Counted from the first letter of the stretch, positions 24,396-34,261 are shown. The stretch: 64,000 nt of DNA from Bradyrhizobium sp. AZCC 1719 (GCF_036924525.1 NZ_JAZHRU010000001.1:2571001-2635000); one strand, 5' to 3'. Numbers and translations are program-made. The notes: a model not told the origin generated them from the letters alone.

Positions 24396-24872
24396 ATGGC
24401 GATGAACATGGCAGGTTCGGCCGGAGGCGGTGGTGGCCGTCGCGGCCGGCGTCGTGCCGCGGTGATGGCGGAGATCAACGTCACGCCGATGGTCGACGTG
24501 ATGCTGGTGCTGCTCATCATCTTCATGGTGGCCGCGCCATTGATGACCTCGACCATCGATATCGATCTGCCCGTCGCCGGCGGCGGCAAGCAACTGCAAG
24601 CCAACGCGCCCCCGCTGACGCTGTCGGTCAAGCGCACCGGCGGTGCCTGCAATTCGAACGTCGAGCTCTATCTCGGGGACACGCTGATTCCGGCCAATGA
24701 GCTCCTGCCCAAGATAACGGCGATCAAGGAGACCAGGTCGGAGGCCGAGAGGGTGGTATACCTGCGGGGCGACAAGGACGTCTGTTACACGGATATGATG
24801 AAATTATTGGGGTATATTCGGACGGCGGGGTTCAAGGCGAATATTGTCATCGTGCCGGAGCAGGGCTCCTGA
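24396..24872 (+). CDS. tolR: Tol-Pal system protein TolR (ExbD family)
   Basis: 158 residues. A Gly/Arg-rich cytoplasmic N-terminus leads to one transmembrane helix (about 33-52, DVMLVLLIIFMVAAPLM). The helix carries the essential aspartate in MVDVMLVLL that conducts protons with TolQ. The periplasmic ExbD/TolR domain follows (DIDLPVAGG, VVYLRGDKDVCYTDMMKLLG). Two cysteines in the periplasmic part (near 87 and 128) could pair. It lies between tolQ and tolA in the order expected for the operon. Confidence 0.94.
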   Translation: MAMNMAGSAGGGGGRRGRRRAAVMAEINVTPMVDVMLVLLIIFMVAAPLMTSTIDIDLPVAGGGKQLQANAPPLTLSVKRTGGACNSNVELYLGDTLIPANELLPKITAIKETRSEAERVVYLRGDKDVCYTDMMKLLGYIRTAGFKANIVIVPEQGS

Positions 24873-24919
24873 GCCATGCAGCGGCGCGCGGTGATTGACG
24901 GCGGAGCGGAAAAGCGCAG

Positions 24920-25852
24920 GTGAAGATCAAGGTCGACAAGACGGTGATGGCGTCGGTTGCCCTGCACGTCCTCGTGCTGGGGTGGGTGATGCTGTCGTTC
25001 TCGACCAAAGCGCTCGAAATGCCGCCGGAAGAGTCGGTGGCGGTCGATGTCGTTTCGTCCGACCAGCTTGCCAAGGTGATGGCGGGCATGAAGACTGGCA
25101 AGAAGGAAAACCCGAAGCCGCTGGTCGAGAAAGTCGCCGAAGCCAAGCCGGTCGATGATGCTGTCGGCAAGATCACCGAGAAAGCGCCCGTTGTGACCGA
25201 GACCGCGGCGCCTCCGCAGCCGAAGGTCGAGGAAAAGCCGGTCGAGAAGAAGCCCGATCCGCCGAAGGTCGTCGAGAAGCCGAAGGAAGAGCCGAAGCAG
25301 GTCGAGAAAAAGCCCGATCCGCCGAAGGTCGATCAGATCGGCGACACCATCAAGAAGGAAGAGAAGAAGCCGCCACCAAAGCCGCCGGTGCAGGCCGCCA
25401 AGCCGCCAGAGCCGCAGAAGCAGAGGATCGTGGAACGTCACTTCGACCAGAACCAGATCGCGGCCCTGCTCGACAAGCGTGATCCGTCGCGCCAAGCCAC
25501 GACCGGCGACACGCTGAATTCGAACGCCGCCCTCGGCACGGCCAAGGGCGCAGCCGCGGATAATTCCGCAACCTGGGGTTCGATGTTCCAGCGCCAGGTT
25601 GAGCGATGCTGGAAGAAGCCTTATGGCGGGATCGAGTCGCAGAAGCCTGAAGTCGCGTTCGCGATCCGTCTGAAGCGCGACGGCACGCTCGAAGGCACGC
25701 CGGTTCCGGAAGGCGTTCCGGCGACGCCCTATCTCCGAGTCTACCAGGAGAGCGCGCTACGCGCGATCATCGAGTGCCAGCCGTACAAACTGCCCGCGGC
25801 CTTCTATGAGGAATGGAAATATTTCGCGCCGGTGTTCAAAGAAAAAGTCTGA
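24920..25852 (+). CDS. tolA: Cell envelope integrity protein TolA
   Basis: 310 residues spanning the periplasm between the TolQR motor and the Pal/TolB complex. It starts at GTG 24920. The transmembrane anchor is at about 9-27 ([19 protein letters not shown]), then a long Lys/Pro/Glu-rich rod (about 50-175, repeating EKKPDPPKV and VEKPKEEPK). A TonB-like C-terminal domain follows (about 215-310, [37 protein letters not shown]) with the usual Cys pair (near 231 and 296). It is shorter than E. coli TolA (421) mainly in the rod. Confidence 0.92.
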   Translation: MKIKVDKTVMASVALHVLVLGWVMLSFSTKALEMPPEESVAVDVVSSDQLAKVMAGMKTGKKENPKPLVEKVAEAKPVDDAVGKITEKAPVVTETAAPPQPKVEEKPVEKKPDPPKVVEKPKEEPKQVEKKPDPPKVDQIGDTIKKEEKKPPPKPPVQAAKPPEPQKQRIVERHFDQNQIAALLDKRDPSRQATTGDTLNSNAALGTAKGAAADNSATWGSMFQRQVERCWKKPYGGIESQKPEVAFAIRLKRDGTLEGTPVPEGVPATPYLRVYQESALRAIIECQPYKLPAAFYEEWKYFAPVFKEKV

Positions 25853-25878
25853 TTGCGCTCGCCCGTTGGCGATCACAC

Positions 25879-27255
25879 ATGAGCAAGATCGAAGCGATGA
25901 CTGACAAAGATGGATTGCCAACAATGCCGTTCCGCCTGAACCGCCGGCAGATCATTACCGGAATGGCTGCGCTTGGCGCGGTCGCCGGCGGTCGCAACGC
26001 CTTCGCGCAGGCGCCGAAGCGGATCCCCATTCCCGAAGGTGAGTTCGTTCCGCTGCCGATCGCGATCCCGAATTTCGTGGCGGGCACGCCTGGCGATGCC
26101 GAGGTCGGCGTCGGCGTATCGCAGGTCATCACCAACAACCTCAAGCGCAGCGGGCTGTTCGCGCCGATCGATCAGGCCGCCTTCATCGAGCGCATCACCA
26201 ATATCGATACCGCGCCGCAATTCCAGAGCTGGAAGCAGATCAACGCGCAGGCGCTGGTGACGGGACGGATGACGCGGCAGGGTGACGGCCGCCTGAAAGC
26301 GGAATTCCGCCTCTGGGACGTCAACACCAACCAGCAGCTCACCGGCCAGCAATACTTCACCTCGCCGGAATACTGGCGGCGCATCGCGCACATCATCTCC
26401 GACCAGATCTATGAACGGCTGACCGGCGAGAAGGGGTATTTCGACAGCCGCGTCGTGTTTGTCGACGAGACTGGGTCCAAGGAGCGCCGCGTCAAACGGC
26501 TGGCGCTGATGGATCAGGACGGCGCCAATGTCAGGTATTTGACCAGGGGCTCCGACCTCGTGCTGACGCCGCGCTTCTCGCCGTCGACGCAAGAGATCAC
26601 CTACATGGAATTCGGCCAGGGCGATCCGCGCGTCTACCTGTTCAACGTCGAGACCGGGCAGCGCGAGATCGTCGGCAATTTCCCCGGCATGTCGTTCTCG
26701 CCGCGGTTCTCGCCGGACGGCCAGCGCATCATCATGAGCCTGCAGCAGGGCGGCAATTCGAACCTGTTCGTGATGGATTTGCGTTCGAAATCGACGACGC
26801 GGCTGACCGATACGCCGGCGATCGACACCTCGCCGTCCTATTCGCCCGACGGTAGCCGGATCTGTTTCGAATCCGATCGCGGCGGCAAGCCGCAGATCTA
26901 CGTGATGCCGGCCACCGGCGGTGGGGCGCAGCGCATTTCGTTCGGCGAGGGCAGCTATTCGACGCCGGTGTGGTCGCCGCGCGGCGACTACATCGCCTTC
27001 ACCAAGCAGGGCGGCGGCGCGTTCGCCATCGGCATCATGAAGACCGACGGCTCGGGCGAACGAATTCTTACCTCCGGTTTCCACAACGAAGGTCCGACCT
27101 TTTCGCCGAATGGCCGGGTCGTCATGTTCTTCCGCGATCCCGGCGGCAGCGGCGGGCCGTCGCTGTACACGGTCGATATCTCCGGTCGCAACGAATTGCG
27201 CGTACCAACGCCCGGTTTCGCCTCCGATCCGGCGTGGTCGCCGCTGTTGTCATAA
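25879..27255 (+). CDS. tolB: Tol-Pal system beta-propeller protein TolB
   Basis: A periplasmic protein that links Pal and the Tol motor. The N-terminal domain is at about 40-190. The six-bladed WD-like propeller is at about 200-455, with repeated [16 protein letters not shown] and [20 protein letters not shown] type blades. The export signal has a twin-arginine look ([19 protein letters not shown]), unusual since TolB is normally Sec-exported. The start is uncertain: ATG 25879, 25897 or 25924 are all in frame and none has a strong ribosome site. I give the first after the tolA stop. It is last gene of the tolQRAB run. pal is displaced downstream by two genes. Confidence 0.92.
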   Translation: MSKIEAMTDKDGLPTMPFRLNRRQIITGMAALGAVAGGRNAFAQAPKRIPIPEGEFVPLPIAIPNFVAGTPGDAEVGVGVSQVITNNLKRSGLFAPIDQAAFIERITNIDTAPQFQSWKQINAQALVTGRMTRQGDGRLKAEFRLWDVNTNQQLTGQQYFTSPEYWRRIAHIISDQIYERLTGEKGYFDSRVVFVDETGSKERRVKRLALMDQDGANVRYLTRGSDLVLTPRFSPSTQEITYMEFGQGDPRVYLFNVETGQREIVGNFPGMSFSPRFSPDGQRIIMSLQQGGNSNLFVMDLRSKSTTRLTDTPAIDTSPSYSPDGSRICFESDRGGKPQIYVMPATGGGAQRISFGEGSYSTPVWSPRGDYIAFTKQGGGAFAIGIMKTDGSGERILTSGFHNEGPTFSPNGRVVMFFRDPGGSGGPSLYTVDISGRNELRVPTPGFASDPAWSPLLS

Positions 27256-27436
27256 TGGAACCCGGCCGCGCGGACGGCCTGTCATTAACCGGCAAACATT
27301 GCCTAGCCTGCTGATTTTTCAGGCAGATTTCCACAACCGGAAACGCACGGCAACGTCTCGGTAACGATGTTCCCTCAGAAAGACTTCATCTCAGAAGGGT
27401 AGAACTACGCACCCCTAATAAGACGCGTGCCCCCAT

Positions 27437-29770
27437 ATGCAGCTCGCAAATCAGAGCGGAGAGCCGGATCAGCGACAGATATCGCCGAAGATTGCGGCGG
27501 CGCTGATCGATTCGCTGTTCGAAACTCAAGGTCCGGTGCACGTCGGCATCTTCTTCCTGGCCGTCGCGGCGAGCCTGACGGCGCTGAAGACCGGCGAAAA
27601 TCTGATCTGGGCGTGCGTCGGGCTTCTACTGTTGGCCGGTGCCATCAGGGCTTTCGATTTGCAGCGGTACCAGGCGTGTAAAGCGAACCTGACGGCCGAC
27701 GAAGCTGAGCGGTGGAAAAAGCGATATCAGATCGGGGCGATTATCCAGGCCGCTGCAATCGGCATATGGGGCGCCGTCACCATGCTGAGCAGCGACGACG
27801 CCGTCGCCCATATGATTTGTTTGTCCGTCATTACGGGGGTCTTATCGGGAGGCGCAGGCAGGGCCTATGGACGGCAATGGACATTCCAGTTGCAGGCTGC
27901 ACTTGCCTTCGGTCCAACCGTGATCGCGCTGGCGCTGCGTGGCACGCCCTATTACGTCGCGATGTCGGTCATCACCGCTGCATTCCTTATCGTTGTCATG
28001 CAGATGTCGGCCAATTTGCACGGCATATTCTTGCGGGCGCTTCTGGCGCGCGAGCGCGAGGCGGCGCTCGCCGGACAGTTCGATACCGCCTTGAACAACA
28101 TGCCCCACGGTCTGTGCATGTTCCGCGGCGACGGACAGCTCGCGGTGATGAATCACCGCTTCTGCGAAATGATGGATCTGTCCGAAGATCTCGTGCAGCA
28201 GGGCGCGAGCGCGCCCGACATCATCGCCGCCTGCGTGATTGCCGGATCGATCTCAGCGGCGAGTGGACAAATGATCCTCGCCGAAATCGAGAATTCACAG
28301 GCCAAGGACGTCATCACCGCCGACCCCGACATCACCAGAAACCGTTCGCTATCGTGGACCTTCCAGCCGATGGCCGGCGGCGGCGCAGTGGTGCTCCTGG
28401 AAGACATTACCGAGCGGCGCAACTCCGAAGCCAAGATCAGCCATCTGGCCCGCTACGATGAGCTCACCGAACTCCCCAACCGGGTCAATTTCCGCGACGA
28501 GATCGGACATCTTCTGGCAGCCCAGCAGGGCGCCGAACAGTTGTCGGCGCTGCTTTTCGTCGACCTCGACCAGTTCAAGCAGGTCAATGACACGCTCGGC
28601 CATCCCTGCGGCGACCAGTTGCTGTGCGCGGTGGCCGCTCGCCTGCGCGAGATGCTGCGGCCCGAGGATTTCGTGGCGCGCTTCGGCGGCGACGAGTTCG
28701 TGGTATTCCAGCAGAACGTCCAGTCCCCCGACGACGCCGCCGGTCTCGCGCGGCGCATCGTCGATCGCCTGAGCGAGCGCTACAAGATCGACAACCATCT
28801 GGTCGAGATTGGCGCCAGCGTCGGCATTGCCATGAGCTCGCGCGGCGTCAGCGCCGACACACTGCTCAAGAATGCCGACATGGCGCTCTATCGCGCCAAG
28901 GCCGACGGCCGCGGCACCTTCTGCTTCTTTCGGGAGGAGATGGCGCAAATCGTCGAGTCCCGCCGTATCCTCGAACTGGACCTGCGCAAGGCGCTGGCCA
29001 ACGAGGAGTTCGAGCTGTTCTTCCAGCCGCTGGTCAACCTCAAGTCGGGCCGGATATCGACCTGCGAGGCGCTGATACGCTGGAATCATCCAGTCCGCGG
29101 CACGGTGTCGCCGACCGATATCATTCCAATCGCCGAGGATATGGGCCTGATCGTCGATCTCGGCCGCTGGATTTTGCGCAAGGCCTGCATGGAATGCATG
29201 AAATGGCCTGAAGCCGTCAGCGTTGCCGTCAACTTCTCGCCGCAGCAGTTCCATCAGCGCGACGTGCTCAGCGAAGTCCGCTATGCACTCGAGGTCTCCG
29301 GTCTGCCGGCGAACCGGCTCGAAATCGAGATCACCGAATCCTCGCTGCTGCGTAACACGCAGTTGACCCACGACGTGCTGTCGCAATTGCATTCGCTCGG
29401 CGTGCGGATCTCGCTCGACGACTTCGGCACCGGCTATTCGAGCCTCAGTTATCTGCACAACTTCCCATTGCAGAAGGTGAAGATCGACCGCTCCTTCCTG
29501 GAAGGGATCGATAGCGACCGTCCGCTGACGCTGCTGCGCGGCGTGGCGCGGCTGTCAGCCGATCTTGGAATGTCGGTCGTGGTCGAGGGCATCGAGACCA
29601 ACGAGCAACTCGAATTGATCAGCGCCGACGGGGCGGTAACGGAAGCGCAGGGCTATCTGTTCAGCCCGCCGGTCCCGGCCGTGCGCGTCCGGCAGTTGCT
29701 CAATGCGTCGCACGGTCGCCGCATGCCTGACGACCAGCTCATCGCTGTTTCTTCGCGATCGATCGCCTGA
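27437..29770 (+). CDS. Membrane GGDEF-EAL (c-di-GMP) protein
   Basis: 777 residues. Several N-terminal transmembrane helices (about 35-215, including VGIFFLAVAASLTAL and GPTVIALAL) are followed by a PAS-like segment (about 230-330, ALNNMPHGLCMFRGDGQLAVMN). The GGDEF domain has an intact GGDEF motif (417-421, in RFGGDEFVVFQ), and the EAL domain has EALIR (544-548), NFSPQQF, DDFGTGYSS and VVEGIET. Both catalytic sites look active, so it could make or degrade c-di-GMP, as decided by its sensor part. It sits between tolB and pal, upstream of an N-acyl synthase gene. Confidence 0.92.
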   Translation: MQLANQSGEPDQRQISPKIAAALIDSLFETQGPVHVGIFFLAVAASLTALKTGENLIWACVGLLLLAGAIRAFDLQRYQACKANLTADEAERWKKRYQIGAIIQAAAIGIWGAVTMLSSDDAVAHMICLSVITGVLSGGAGRAYGRQWTFQLQAALAFGPTVIALALRGTPYYVAMSVITAAFLIVVMQMSANLHGIFLRALLAREREAALAGQFDTALNNMPHGLCMFRGDGQLAVMNHRFCEMMDLSEDLVQQGASAPDIIAACVIAGSISAASGQMILAEIENSQAKDVITADPDITRNRSLSWTFQPMAGGGAVVLLEDITERRNSEAKISHLARYDELTELPNRVNFRDEIGHLLAAQQGAEQLSALLFVDLDQFKQVNDTLGHPCGDQLLCAVAARLREMLRPEDFVARFGGDEFVVFQQNVQSPDDAAGLARRIVDRLSERYKIDNHLVEIGASVGIAMSSRGVSADTLLKNADMALYRAKADGRGTFCFFREEMAQIVESRRILELDLRKALANEEFELFFQPLVNLKSGRISTCEALIRWNHPVRGTVSPTDIIPIAEDMGLIVDLGRWILRKACMECMKWPEAVSVAVNFSPQQFHQRDVLSEVRYALEVSGLPANRLEIEITESSLLRNTQLTHDVLSQLHSLGVRISLDDFGTGYSSLSYLHNFPLQKVKIDRSFLEGIDSDRPLTLLRGVARLSADLGMSVVVEGIETNEQLELISADGAVTEAQGYLFSPPVPAVRVRQLLNASHGRRMPDDQLIAVSSRSIA

Positions 29771-29933
29771 CTTCAGCGTAATCAATCCCCCCTGTTCGTG
29801 CTCTCGACACGGCTACCCCCGGCTTTGCGGGTTGCAAGGGTTAACCCTAACGTGTCTAAGCCTTTGCAATTTTGTTAAGGAGCCGTTAATCTTTCTCACT
29901 CGTGGAAGTTGTTGTGGAAGGTTAGGAGTACAG

Positions 29934-30674
29934 ATGAAGGCCGGAGCCGAACCGCGCACTTCGCTCTTTGGGCCGGAGTCAGGGTTGTCCGATCGGGTCG
30001 ATTACCGACTGATGGAAACTCCCGAGGAAAAAGATTGCATCTATTTGATGCGTTACAAAGCCTATCTGCATGGCGGAGTAACCGCGCCGTCAGAGTCTGA
30101 GCGCGTCAGCGATCATTACGACGACGCCCCCAACGCCTGGATGTTTGGAATCTATGTTGACGGAGAACTCTGTAGTTCTATCCGCCTCAACGTCGTGACG
30201 TCAGAATGTCGGATTTCCGGTTCGGCCGACTTGTTCGGCGATGTTCTTCACCCGCGGCTCGATCAAGGTGAAGTTTTCATCGATCCGCTTCGTCTTGCTG
30301 CGCTCCCCGACAAGGCGAGGCGGTTCCCTGACCTTCCCTATCTGACGGTGCGGCTGGCCTATATGGCATGCGAGCATTTCAACGCCGATACCGGGCTCGC
30401 GCTCGTTCGTGCCGAGCACCAGGCGTTCTATCGCCGGGTCTTCATGTCCGAGGTCATCGCCGAGCCGCGTTCGTTTCCGGGCTTCTTGCCCAAGGTGGCA
30501 TTGATGGCGTCCGATTACCGGGCCGTGCGGGAAAAGGTCATGACCCGTTTTCCCATCATGCGTTCGACGTCCGTCGAGCGGCGGATGCTGTTCCAGCGCG
30601 CCGGTGAGCGCCATTCCTCGCCGCGCGGGGTCGCCAGATCCTTCGAGCAGGCCTCGATCGTTCCGATTTCCTGA
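29934..30674 (+). CDS. N-acyl amino acid/autoinducer synthase-like protein (FeeM family)
   Basis: 246 residues in the GNAT-like LuxI/FeeM superfamily, which transfers an acyl chain from acyl-ACP to an amino group. Key features are YRLMETPEEKDCIYLMRYKAYL near the N-terminus and FGIYVDGELCSSIRLNVV (the strand before the acyl-binding bump). EVFIDPLRLAALPDKARRFPDLPYLTVRLAYMACEHFNADTG and a C-terminal FYRRVFMSEVIAEPR complete it. Long-chain N-acyl amino acids and homoserine lactones are the known family products. Start 29934 is set by AGGAG (29924-29928). It lies directly after the GGDEF-EAL gene (163 bp), before pal. Confidence 0.78.
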   Translation: MKAGAEPRTSLFGPESGLSDRVDYRLMETPEEKDCIYLMRYKAYLHGGVTAPSESERVSDHYDDAPNAWMFGIYVDGELCSSIRLNVVTSECRISGSADLFGDVLHPRLDQGEVFIDPLRLAALPDKARRFPDLPYLTVRLAYMACEHFNADTGLALVRAEHQAFYRRVFMSEVIAEPRSFPGFLPKVALMASDYRAVREKVMTRFPIMRSTSVERRMLFQRAGERHSSPRGVARSFEQASIVPIS

Positions 30675-30975
30675 ACCGGCCGGACAACGACGGACCAGAC
30701 CATCCGCCCCATAGGCTCCTATCCGAATTCCGCGCCTTGTCATTCCTGGGTCACCGTTGCCTAAACACCGCAAATCCGGTGATTTCGGCCCCTGCGCGCT
30801 TGCCTTCACCCTCGCGCCACATTTACAAACCATTAACTATCGCGGTCGCTTTTCACGGTTTGTCGGCATTTGATCGGGTCTGGCAAGGTTCCATCAAGGT
30901 TGACGGAATGTTTGCTTAACCATCGACCTGTAGACCAGATAACAGTCGAAAAACGTGAGCGTTGGAGGCTCCGGA
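30675..30975. other. Intergenic region upstream of pal
   Basis: About 300 bp. The pal ribosome site (GGAGG, just before 30976) and a TTGACG at 30900-30905 are the only signals I see. No match to the repeats. It should carry the promoter that lets pal be expressed apart from tolQRAB. Confidence 0.4.
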
Positions 30976-31467
30976 ATGAAATACCAGATGCGTATCCTCC
31001 AGGGATGGAAGCTGGCGGCTGTGGTCGCTGTGGCGCTGTCGATGGGCGCCTGCGCCAAGAACAACGTCGGCGCCGATGGCGCGATGGCCAGCGCGGCAAG
31101 CCCGGGTAGCCAGCAGGATTTCGTGGTCAATGTCGGCGACCGCGTGTTCTTCGAGAGCGACCAGACCGATCTGAGCCCGCAGGCGATCGCCACGCTGGAG
31201 AAGCAGGCGCAGTGGCTGCAGACCTACAACCGCTACTCCTTCACCATCGAAGGCCATGCCGACGAGCGCGGCACCCGCGAGTACAACATCGCGCTCGGCG
31301 CACGCCGCGCCCAGTCGGTACGCAGCTATCTCGCCTCGCGCGGCATCGACCCGAACCGGATGCGCACGATCTCCTACGGCAAGGAGCGCCCGGTGGCGGT
31401 CTGTAACGACATCTCCTGCTGGTCGCAGAACCGCCGCGCAGTCACGGTGCTGAACGCCGGCGCCTGA
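30976..31467 (+). CDS. pal: Peptidoglycan-associated lipoprotein Pal
   Basis: A 163-residue outer-membrane lipoprotein that grips peptidoglycan and is dragged by TolA/TolB to the constriction site. The signal and lipobox are in residues 1-26, with the acylated cysteine at 26 (LSMGAC). The OmpA-like domain is at about 50-160: VFFESDQTDLSP, the peptidoglycan-binding IEGHADERGTREYNIALGARRAQSVRSYL, and ISYGKERPV. Start 30976 is chosen over a GTG at 30955 because GGAGG lies 8 bp before it. A strong terminator follows. It is separated from tolB by two genes. Confidence 0.95.
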   Translation: MKYQMRILQGWKLAAVVAVALSMGACAKNNVGADGAMASAASPGSQQDFVVNVGDRVFFESDQTDLSPQAIATLEKQAQWLQTYNRYSFTIEGHADERGTREYNIALGARRAQSVRSYLASRGIDPNRMRTISYGKERPVAVCNDISCWSQNRRAVTVLNAGA

Positions 31468-31492
31468 GCCGTCAGGCCTTTCGCAGAGTTTC

Positions 31493-31526
31493 AAAGCCGG
31501 CGCCTTCGGGCGCCGGCTTTATTTTG
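31493..31526 (+). terminator. Intrinsic terminator after pal
   Basis: A perfect 12-bp stem, AAAGCCGGCGCC (31493-31504) with GGCGCCGGCTTT (31509-31520), with a TTCG loop, then ATTTTG. The stem also overlaps the end of the antisense pseudogene. Confidence 0.88.
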
Positions 31527-31852
31527 GGCGCGGGATGCCGCCGAACGACGCGCCGAGGACGATCGGATTAGCGATGCCAAGGGCGTCGCAGAACGCGTGC
31601 ACGTCGTCGCCCCATTGCGCCAGCGCTCGCGCGGGCCGTCCTCGCTGCGGCCGTTGCCGCGGTGGTCGAGGTAGACGATCTGGGCGATATCGGACAGGCG
31701 GAATAAGCCGGCCGGTAGATCGAGTGGTCGAAGCCTGGACCGCCATGGAGCATCAGCACCACCGGTATTTCCCGCATTACCGGGCCGTCGGGGACGAATT
31801 TCGCGCCCTCCACGTCGAAGAACAGCCGCACCCCGTTCACGGGCACGTGCAT
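31519..31852 (-). pseudogene. Remnant of an alpha/beta hydrolase (proline iminopeptidase-like)
   Basis: Reading the minus strand, recognisable pieces occur in three frames: MHVPVNGVRLFFDVEG and LMLHGGPGFDHSIYRPAY (oxyanion HGGPG motif), then after a shift SDIAQIVYLDHRGNGRSEDGP, and after another shift ALAQWGDDVHAFCDALG followed by the nucleophile elbow GASFGG. The gene ends there, short of the catalytic Asp and His. With two frameshifts and a truncation it is dead. It lies antisense to and partly under the pal terminator. Confidence 0.8.
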
Positions 31853-32033
31853 CGGCGGGTCTCCCTCGATTTGTGAACGGTCGGCCGCGTCGGGCGGCTT
31901 GTCTTGAAGCGGATACTAAACCATACCGGAATTCGGCGAGACGAATCGGAACGGCCAGTCACAATTCTGGCGTACTCCCTCTCTCAATGTGTTCTGCTTT
32001 CGTTTGACACGTGATTTTCGTCGTCAGGGCAAA

Positions 32034-33179
32034 ATGTCATCCAGATTCCTCAATGCTGCCGGCGCCGCGGCGATTGCCGTGATGCTCGCTTTGTCTGTGC
32101 AGCCCTCGGTCGCACAGATCACGTTCCCGTGGGAGCGTTCCCCGCAAGGACCCCCGCAAGTCCAGGCGCAGTCCGACGACGCCGACCTGGAGATGCGGAT
32201 CCAGCGGCTGGAAAATCAGCTCCGGCAACTGACCGGCCAGAACGAGGAACTGCAATACCGCAACCGCCAGCTTGAGGATCGGCTGCGGCAGCTCGGCGCC
32301 GCGCCGCCCGCGGCGGGCGGCCAGCCCCAGGGTGCGCAGCCCAGTGTGGCTGCAGCGCCGCCTCCAGTTCAGCCCGGCCCACCGCAGCAACAGGGCTATC
32401 CCCAACAAGCCTATCCGCAGCAGGGGGCTCGCCAGCCGCAGGGCTATCCGCAGGCCCAACCCGGCTATGACCGGCAACCGCAGATCGCCTCGCCGGCGCC
32501 CATCGCGCAGGAGCCGGGAGCCCCGGCGGTCGGCGGCCGCCGCCGCGGCGATGCGTTCGACCCCAGCCAGAATCCCAGCGCTCCCGGTGCGCCGCGTGCG
32601 CTCGGCGGCGGCCAATTGCCGATCTCGAATGAAGCTTCGGTCGGCGCGCCCGGCGGACGCGGACCCGGTGAGCCGATCAATCTCGGCGGTCCGCGCGATC
32701 CCGGTGGCGCCTTGCCGCCGCCCGCTGCAGCCGCACCGCCGCCGCGCGGCCCGGGGCCCGGCGCCAGCGCCGCGCTGACCCCATTGCCGCCCTCGGCCAC
32801 CCCGAAGGACGAGTTCGATCTCGGCATCGGCTACATGCAGCGCAAGGATTATGCGCTGGCCGAAGAGACCATGAAGAACTTTGCGCAGAAATATCCGAGC
32901 GATCCGCTGATTGGGGATGCGCAATACTGGCTCGGCGAAAGCCATTTCCAGCGCCAGCAATATCGCGACGCCGCCGAAGCCTTCCTCGGCGTAACCACCA
33001 AGTTCGACAAATCAGGCAAGGCGCCAGACGCGCTCTTGCGGCTCGGCCAGTCGCTGGCGGCGCTGAAGGAAAAGGAAGCCGCCTGCGCGGCGCTCGGCGA
33101 AGTGACGCGGAAGTATCCGCGCGCATCTGCCGGCGTCAAAGCCGCCGTCGATCGTGAGCAAAAGCGGGTTAAGTGCTAA
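32034..33179 (+). CDS. cpoB: Cell division coordinator CpoB (YbgF)
   Basis: A 381-residue periplasmic protein that couples peptidoglycan synthesis to outer-membrane constriction by Tol-Pal. Signal peptide at about 1-28. A coiled-coil trimerisation segment follows (about 45-85, DLEMRIQRLENQLRQLTGQNEELQYRNRQLEDRLRQL). A very long Pro/Gly/Gln-rich linker (about 88-255) precedes the C-terminal tetratricopeptide region (about 260-381, EFDLGIGYMQRKDYALAEETM, AQYWLGESHFQRQQYRDAAEAFL). Start 32034 has AGGG upstream, and TTGACA at 32014 may belong to its promoter. The frame to 31989 lacks support. Confidence 0.92.
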   Translation: MSSRFLNAAGAAAIAVMLALSVQPSVAQITFPWERSPQGPPQVQAQSDDADLEMRIQRLENQLRQLTGQNEELQYRNRQLEDRLRQLGAAPPAAGGQPQGAQPSVAAAPPPVQPGPPQQQGYPQQAYPQQGARQPQGYPQAQPGYDRQPQIASPAPIAQEPGAPAVGGRRRGDAFDPSQNPSAPGAPRALGGGQLPISNEASVGAPGGRGPGEPINLGGPRDPGGALPPPAAAAPPPRGPGPGASAALTPLPPSATPKDEFDLGIGYMQRKDYALAEETMKNFAQKYPSDPLIGDAQYWLGESHFQRQQYRDAAEAFLGVTTKFDKSGKAPDALLRLGQSLAALKEKEAACAALGEVTRKYPRASAGVKAAVDREQKRVKC

Positions 33180-33229
33180 AGCGGAAGCCGGTCGAGGCCG
33201 CCATCGGTCTCGAGTAGACTGGCGATGCC

Positions 33230-34261
33230 ATGCCTGACGACGACCACGCGCCGATCTCGGTACAGCAAGCGAAAGAGCTGTTCGCGCACTGGAAGGCCGC
33301 GCCAGCGCTCGTGCTGGCGGTGTCCGGCGGGCCCGATTCCCTTGCCCTGATGTGGCTTGCCGCCCGCTGGCGCCGTGCGCTCTCGCGCGGGCCGCGGTTG
33401 ATCGCCGTCACGGTCGATCATGGCTTGCGGCCCGAGGCCGCGCGCGAGGCGCGCGACGTCAAGCGCCTCGCGCGCTCGCTCGATCTGCCCCATCGCACGC
33501 TGCGCTGGACCGGCACCAAGCCGAAAACCGGATTGCCGGCTGCAGCGCGGGAGGCGCGCTATCGCCTGCTGGCAAAAGCTGCGCGGGCGAGCGGCGCGAC
33601 GCACATCCTCACCGCGCATACCCGCGACGATCAGGCCGAGACATTGTTGATGCGGATGCTGCGCGGCAGCGGCATCGCCGGTCTCGCGGCGATGGCGCGC
33701 GAGAGCGAGCGAGAGGGCGTGTGGCTGGCGCGGCCGTTGCTGGACATCCCGAAGTCCCGGCTCGTCGCGACGCTGGACAAGGCAAAGATCGCCTTTGCCG
33801 ACGATCCCACCAATCGCGACGTGAGCTTCACGCGGCCGCGGCTGCGTGCATTGATGCCGGCTTTGGCAGAGGAGGGCGGCGACAGCCGAAATCTCGCGCG
33901 GCTGGCATCAAGGCTGGCGCGGGCGAATGCCGCGATTGAAGTGCTGGCCGACGGCGCCGAGCGCTATCTCGCGGTGAGAGATCGTGATGATGCCACGCGC
34001 TTCGGGTTCGATGCCCAGGCGTTTGCCGGTCTGCCCGAGGAAATCCGGCTTCGGCTGCTCAAGCGCGCGATTGACCGGGCCGGTCACGAAGGACCCGCGG
34101 AACTCGGCAAGGTCGAGGCGCTGCTGGCAGTACTGGACAACGCCATTGCGAACGGCCAAAAGCAATCAAGACTGAAACAGACGCTTGCCGGGGCCGCAAT
34201 CAGCCTTACCGGAGGCCGAATTTATGTCGATGCAGCGCCGCCGCGGGGTAGCCGGGCGTGA
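33230..34261 (+). CDS. tilS: tRNA(Ile)-lysidine synthase TilS
   Basis: A 343-residue cytoplasmic enzyme that puts lysidine on C34 of tRNA-Ile(CAU), changing its reading from AUG to AUA. It is essential in most bacteria. The ATP-binding PP-loop SGGPDS (32-37) lies in the N-terminal domain. Also visible are TVDHGLRPEAAREA, the conserved TAHTRDDQAETLLMR and LLDIPKSRL near 180. The C-terminal domain is short, as in alphaproteobacteria. Start 33230 is 50 bp after cpoB. It is followed by ftsH, the usual order. Confidence 0.95.
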   Translation: MPDDDHAPISVQQAKELFAHWKAAPALVLAVSGGPDSLALMWLAARWRRALSRGPRLIAVTVDHGLRPEAAREARDVKRLARSLDLPHRTLRWTGTKPKTGLPAAAREARYRLLAKAARASGATHILTAHTRDDQAETLLMRMLRGSGIAGLAAMARESEREGVWLARPLLDIPKSRLVATLDKAKIAFADDPTNRDVSFTRPRLRALMPALAEEGGDSRNLARLASRLARANAAIEVLADGAERYLAVRDRDDATRFGFDAQAFAGLPEEIRLRLLKRAIDRAGHEGPAELGKVEALLAVLDNAIANGQKQSRLKQTLAGAAISLTGGRIYVDAAPPRGSRA

